Part shown: piece by piece, positions 60,904 through 64,000 of the stretch | Position numbering within the stretch: position 1 is the first letter of the stretch | Layout: each line of letters opens with the position of its first letter | DNA from: an uncultured bacterium | Lineage (GTDB): Bacteria; Verrucomicrobiota; Kiritimatiellia; CAIKKV01 | NCBI GenBank assembly: GCA_938038445.1 | Contig: CALHRZ010000005.1 | Span: 17,792 to 81,791, forward strand | Length of the DNA stretch: 64,000 nucleotides | Direction: 5' to 3' | Position numbers and translations under genes: made by a program | Notes under the pieces: model-generated | What the model was told of the DNA's origin: nothing | What the model saw: only the letters and a program-made list of their open reading frames with translations | Database searches by the model: none

Positions 60904-62809
60904 TCCCCGCGTACACGCCCCACGCTTTTCCTTTGTTCGTGCATAGCGCAAAAAGGATTCGATTGACCCCTTTCTTCCAAGGAACCAATACCGAATACTG
61001 CCCTTTGACGGCCGGATTGGTCGCCTCCGGATGGCAATCCATCTCCTGGCCATTGACCCACACTTTGACCGGCCCATCGGCCCCATAGACCAGCGCGCTG
61101 CGCCCACCGGACGAAGTCCGGTATTGAAAGGCAATATAGATGATCCCGTCCCGTCCGCCGTGCACCCCCCGAATGTCATGGAAGCCATCGGGCATGGTCG
61201 AAACACGGCCCTCGATATCCTCGCGGCAAAGGGAATCGGAGGGCAACGTCAGCGCCCGCACATCGGCGACCGGTGCTTCCAGATTGCTCACCAGAGGTTT
61301 CGCGAGGATGACATCCGCCCAGAACTCTTTGCGCGCACTGCCCTTCTCGTTTCGGATGCCCTTCCACGTGCACGTCCCCCGATAGCGGCCTCGACGGCGA
61401 GCCGCCGCCAGGCGAGCACGGGCCGCTGGAATCGCCGCTCGATACTGCGGTAGCCAGCGGGACTGCGCAACCAACATCTCGTCGGTCATCTGAGAAATCT
61501 CTTCCGTGTCGCATGCCGCCCCCACGAGCGGATCCATCATCATCGCCTGTTTGAGCAAATTCACATCACCCCGAACCCCCGCTTCAACGGCGAGCCGCTG
61601 AACGGAAATGGAAGCGGTGCACACCGCCGCGCAGCCAAGAGGAAGAGGACCAACTTTCGGAATGCTGATGCCATTCCGGTCCACATAACCGGGCACCTCA
61701 ACCACAGCATCATCGGGCAAGTTGGAGATCGCCCCCTGATTCGGAACATTGAAATGCCCTCGATAGACACGGCCGGTTTCGAGTCCTTCGATGATGTAGC
61801 TTCCGTGTTCGTGGCCCCGATTCTCCGGCCGGATCGGTCGCGAGGGCAGTTTCATCCATTTCGGAAATTCCGTACGGAACCAGTACCGGCCCTCCCGGCA
61901 AACCCGCAAATAGCCGCCCGTCTCCCCATAAATCCAGGAGGAGAGCGAAATCCATCGGGCGATCTCCCCATGGCGTTTCCGATACCACGGCACGTATTCG
62001 GAAAGATGACCATTGCTTTCGGTGGAGTAGTACCCGAACCGGCGAAGAATATCGATCCGCACTTTTTCAGTCTGGGAAAAAACCGGATGGCGTTCGAATC
62101 CTTCCAAAAGGCGAGGAGTCCAGTCCTCCCCGCGGTACCATGCGCGAATGTACCACGTTTGATGGTTGATGCCCGCGCAGATAATGTCCACGTCCTTCGC
62201 CGTAACCGGCACAAACCCTCGATCCCCAGGCTTTTTCGAGCCGTTGACGAGGAGTTGGATCACTTCGGCGATTTGATGATGGCCCGCCATAACGCCATGA
62301 CACAGGCCAATCGTTCGAACCCCCCCATATTGGTTGGCCGCCCAGGTGTTGATCGCGTTCGGATTAGCGTAGTTGAGGAAGAGAGCCCCGGGCTTCGCAA
62401 CCTCCCGAATATCGCGGCAAAAGTCGAGGATCGCTGGAATATTGCGCTGGCCGTACATGATTCCTCCGGCACAGAGGGTATCGCCCACACACTGGTCGAC
62501 CCCGTATTTGAGAGGAATTTCGATATCCGTTTCAAACGCCTCAAGTCCCCCGATTCGAGTGCAATTGATGACGTAATCCGCCCCCTCCAAGGCTTTCCGG
62601 CGGTCCGCCGTTGATTGAAGAGTGGCCGGCAGTTTGTTTTCGCGGAGGTCCTTGAGGCAGAGCTGGGTGACCATTTCAAGATTGCGGGGATTGATGTCGG
62701 TGAAGGCAAACCGCGTGTCCTGCAACTCGGGCACACAGAGAATGTCGCGGAAAAGCCCCCGGGTAAACCCAATGCTGCCCGCTCCAATGAACGCCACCTT
62801 GATGCTCAT
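60869..62809 (-). CDS. GH4 family alpha-glucosidase/galactosidase-like protein with extra C-terminal domain
   Basis: The first 450 residues fit GH4 glycosidases, which use NAD and a divalent metal in an oxidative elimination mechanism. The Rossmann start is VAFIGAGSIGFTRGL. Other signatures are TDINPRNLEMV, VGDTLCAGGIMYGQRNIPA, NYANPNAINTWA, LCHGVMAGHHQI with the metal-binding Cys-His, and CAGINHQTWYI. Typical GH4 length is 430-480; this protein has 646. The added 170-190 residues have a beta-sandwich-like pattern (GIIYIAFQYRTSSGG, PVKVWVNGQEMDCH, VPWKKGVNRILFALC) similar to non-catalytic sugar-associated domains. Its 3' end overlaps addA. A GH38 gene lies 16 bp upstream, so the two probably degrade one glycan. 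Confidence 0.85.
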   Translation of the reverse strand: MSIKVAFIGAGSIGFTRGLFRDILCVPELQDTRFAFTDINPRNLEMVTQLCLKDLRENKLPATLQSTADRRKALEGADYVINCTRIGGLEAFETDIEIPLKYGVDQCVGDTLCAGGIMYGQRNIPAILDFCRDIREVAKPGALFLNYANPNAINTWAANQYGGVRTIGLCHGVMAGHHQIAEVIQLLVNGSKKPGDRGFVPVTAKDVDIICAGINHQTWYIRAWYRGEDWTPRLLEGFERHPVFSQTEKVRIDILRRFGYYSTESNGHLSEYVPWYRKRHGEIARWISLSSWIYGETGGYLRVCREGRYWFRTEFPKWMKLPSRPIRPENRGHEHGSYIIEGLETGRVYRGHFNVPNQGAISNLPDDAVVEVPGYVDRNGISIPKVGPLPLGCAAVCTASISVQRLAVEAGVRGDVNLLKQAMMMDPLVGAACDTEEISQMTDEMLVAQSRWLPQYRAAIPAARARLAAARRRGRYRGTCTWKGIRNEKGSARKEFWADVILAKPLVSNLEAPVADVRALTLPSDSLCREDIEGRVSTMPDGFHDIRGVHGGRDGIIYIAFQYRTSSGGRSALVYGADGPVKVWVNGQEMDCHPEATNPAVKGQYSVLVPWKKGVNRILFALCTNKGKAWGVYAGIKKPLRKAQDG

Positions 62810-62825
62810 CGTCTGATCCCTTTCC

Positions 62826-64000
62826 TCACGATTCTTTGGATTCCGTCCATTCCAATCGCAGCGTCACAATCTGAAAGGGGCGAAGCGAAACCCTTACGCC
62901 CTCTTTCGTCACTTCCGCCCGTTTCAAAGGCCGTTCCCTTAGATCGGTAAACCAGGCGGCCCGAAGCGGACGGTCCACTTTCAGGAGACATTGGCCCGTC
63001 GCTCTCAATGGCTCGTACAGGCGAACAATCCACGCCTTCGAACCGTCCTCGGCGGGTTTGATTGTTTCCAAAACGGCCGGATGGCCGCGAATCTCAAGGC
63101 AAGACCCATCCCCCGAACGCCCTTCGCGCACCGCGAAGGGCACATTCAGATCATATCCTTCGCGAATAAGATCCGACCCGAAGAACGACCCATTCCAACA
63201 GTAAAAAGAATAGGTAAACTCGTGAAGCCCTTGATCCGCCAGCGGATCGGGGGCCAGCGGCGCACGAAGCAGTGTCAACTGGATATTGCCCCCAAGAACA
63301 TTGACTCCGTACTTACAATCGTTGAGAACCGCCGCACCGCGGTCTTCCTCGCGAACGGCCGTCCATTTGTGCTGGACCACTTCGAAACGATCGGCATCGT
63401 ACGGAAGAGACCGATGGGTTGGGCGCGCGAGATGGCCAAACTGAATCTCGTGAAGAGCTTCGGAAGTGCGAATATCCGTCGGAAAAGCAACTTTGAGCAG
63501 TCGATGTTTCTCACGCCAATCCACGACGGTCCGGAAATCCAGGCGGCGGGATTTCCGGCGCAGCCAGACTTCCTGCGTCAGCGCGGATCGGCCGAGGGAG
63601 CGAGTGATGCGGAGCACGGCCACCAGAGGTCCCGTGGCAACAGGTTCCAACCGGGCCTCCCCTTCGATCGCCTCCTCAAAACGCTCATAATTTGAATCAA
63701 GGTCCCAGGCATCATATGCACGAGGCACATCGCGAAAGAGGCGAAACCGGTTCATCGGTGCAGCGGCCCATTCCTGGCCCGTTGTCCGATCGAGGAGGGA
63801 CACAATCTCGCCCCGGGAGTTGAACACCACTTTGAGGTATTCATTTTCAAGGGTTCTGGAACCGGCCGTTGCCCCTTTTTCCTGGGAGAGCAATCCCGTC
63901 GCAGCCTCTTTCCGAACGGTGGTCCAACCGCAAGAGGGCACGGCAAGTTCAACGTACCGAACAGTACCGACGGTCTGAACCGGGCAAGGTCCCTCCCGGT
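62826..64000 (-). CDS. GH38 alpha-mannosidase, C-terminal part (cut by window edge)
   Basis: The frame is open from the window edge (ATG-less, so truncated at its 5' end) to the stop at 62826, giving about 390 codons. It corresponds to the C-terminal half of GH38 alpha-mannosidases. The transition VRYVELAVPSCGWTTV is like the family's 'VPxxGY'. TLENEYLKVVFNSRGEIVSLLDRTTGQEW is the usual start of the C-terminal domain (region near codons 40-70 from the edge). Further conserved stretches are KVAFPTDIRTSEALHEIQFGH, GAAVLNDCKYGVNVLGGNIQLTLLRAP (region) and HEFTYSFY. The catalytic N-terminal domain must lie beyond 64000. GH38 and the adjacent GH4 gene probably form a glycan-degradation operon. Confidence 0.85.
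   Translation of the reverse strand, partial: REGPCPVQTVGTVRYVELAVPSCGWTTVRKEAATGLLSQEKGATAGSRTLENEYLKVVFNSRGEIVSLLDRTTGQEWAAAPMNRFRLFRDVPRAYDAWDLDSNYERFEEAIEGEARLEPVATGPLVAVLRITRSLGRSALTQEVWLRRKSRRLDFRTVVDWREKHRLLKVAFPTDIRTSEALHEIQFGHLARPTHRSLPYDADRFEVVQHKWTAVREEDRGAAVLNDCKYGVNVLGGNIQLTLLRAPLAPDPLADQGLHEFTYSFYCWNGSFFGSDLIREGYDLNVPFAVREGRSGDGSCLEIRGHPAVLETIKPAEDGSKAWIVRLYEPLRATGQCLLKVDRPLRAAWFTDLRERPLKRAEVTKEGVRVSLRPFQIVTLRLEWTESKES

Noticed and set aside
1..64000. CRISPR arrays, insertion sequences or phage genes
   Set aside because: No regularly spaced direct repeats, transposase-like proteins, integrases or phage structural genes were seen anywhere in the window.

Overview
The window looks like a chromosomal segment of a GC-rich, Gram-negative, fermentative anaerobe. 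The outer membrane is indicated by LPS heptose genes, a secretin, LpoB/YcfL-type lipoproteins and a predicted porin-like barrel. Anaerobic metabolism is indicated by indolepyruvate:ferredoxin oxidoreductase plus NfnAB-type transhydrogenase genes. Many beta-propeller, beta-helix and glycosidase-type proteins (GH4, GH38, sialidase-like), several sulfotransferases and a Tad pilus fit the PVC superphylum, perhaps Kiritimatiellota. That placement is inference from gene content only; no rRNA or marker tree is available here.

Layout. 1-2.5 kb: a DUF72 gene convergent with comM. 2.7-5.2 kb: a decayed glycosidase-like pseudogene and a propeller-type glycosidase-like gene, both on the minus strand. 5.2-5.9 kb: about 700 bp without a gene, holding two strong inverted repeats and a good promoter for the next operon. 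5.9-9.6 kb: a three-gene coupled operon (membrane coiled-coil protein, transglutaminase, ABC ATPase). 9.6-15.6 kb: iorA-iorB-amidohydrolase-nfnA-nfnB-HAD phosphatase, tightly packed, probably oxidising aryl-pyruvates and passing electrons through ferredoxin to NADPH. 15.6-19.8 kb (minus): hldC-hldD-methyltransferase-asnB, a surface-polysaccharide operon.

19.9-31.0 kb (minus): a Tad/Flp pilus operon: flp, two TadE-like genes, tadG-like, cpaB, secretin, cpaF, a TPR protein, a secreted 470-residue protein of unknown family, tadB, tadC and an FHA protein. No tadZ/cpaE or prepilin peptidase gene is seen. A candidate sigma-54 promoter with a triple half-site operator lies upstream of flp. 31.5-36.2 kb: TAT-exported DUF362 protein, NapH-like polyferredoxin, sialidase-like protein and a secreted propeller. 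36.4-37.4 kb: two hsp20 genes ended by a clear intrinsic terminator. 37.4-39.2 kb (minus): ycfL-lpoB-like lipoproteins and an outer-membrane barrel.

39.2-46.4 kb: radical SAM protein, glycosyltransferase-like protein and four sulfotransferase-like genes, a plausible sulfated-glycan module. 46.4-54.7 kb: UroD-like protein, hybrid histidine kinase, secreted beta-helix protein with an internal duplication, and a 741-residue EF-hand membrane protein of unknown function. 54.7-60.9 kb: AddB/AddA-type recombination nuclease-helicase. 60.9-64 kb (minus): a GH4 glycosidase with an extra C-terminal domain and the C-terminal part of a GH38 alpha-mannosidase cut by the window edge. No tRNA, rRNA, CRISPR or insertion sequence was recognised.
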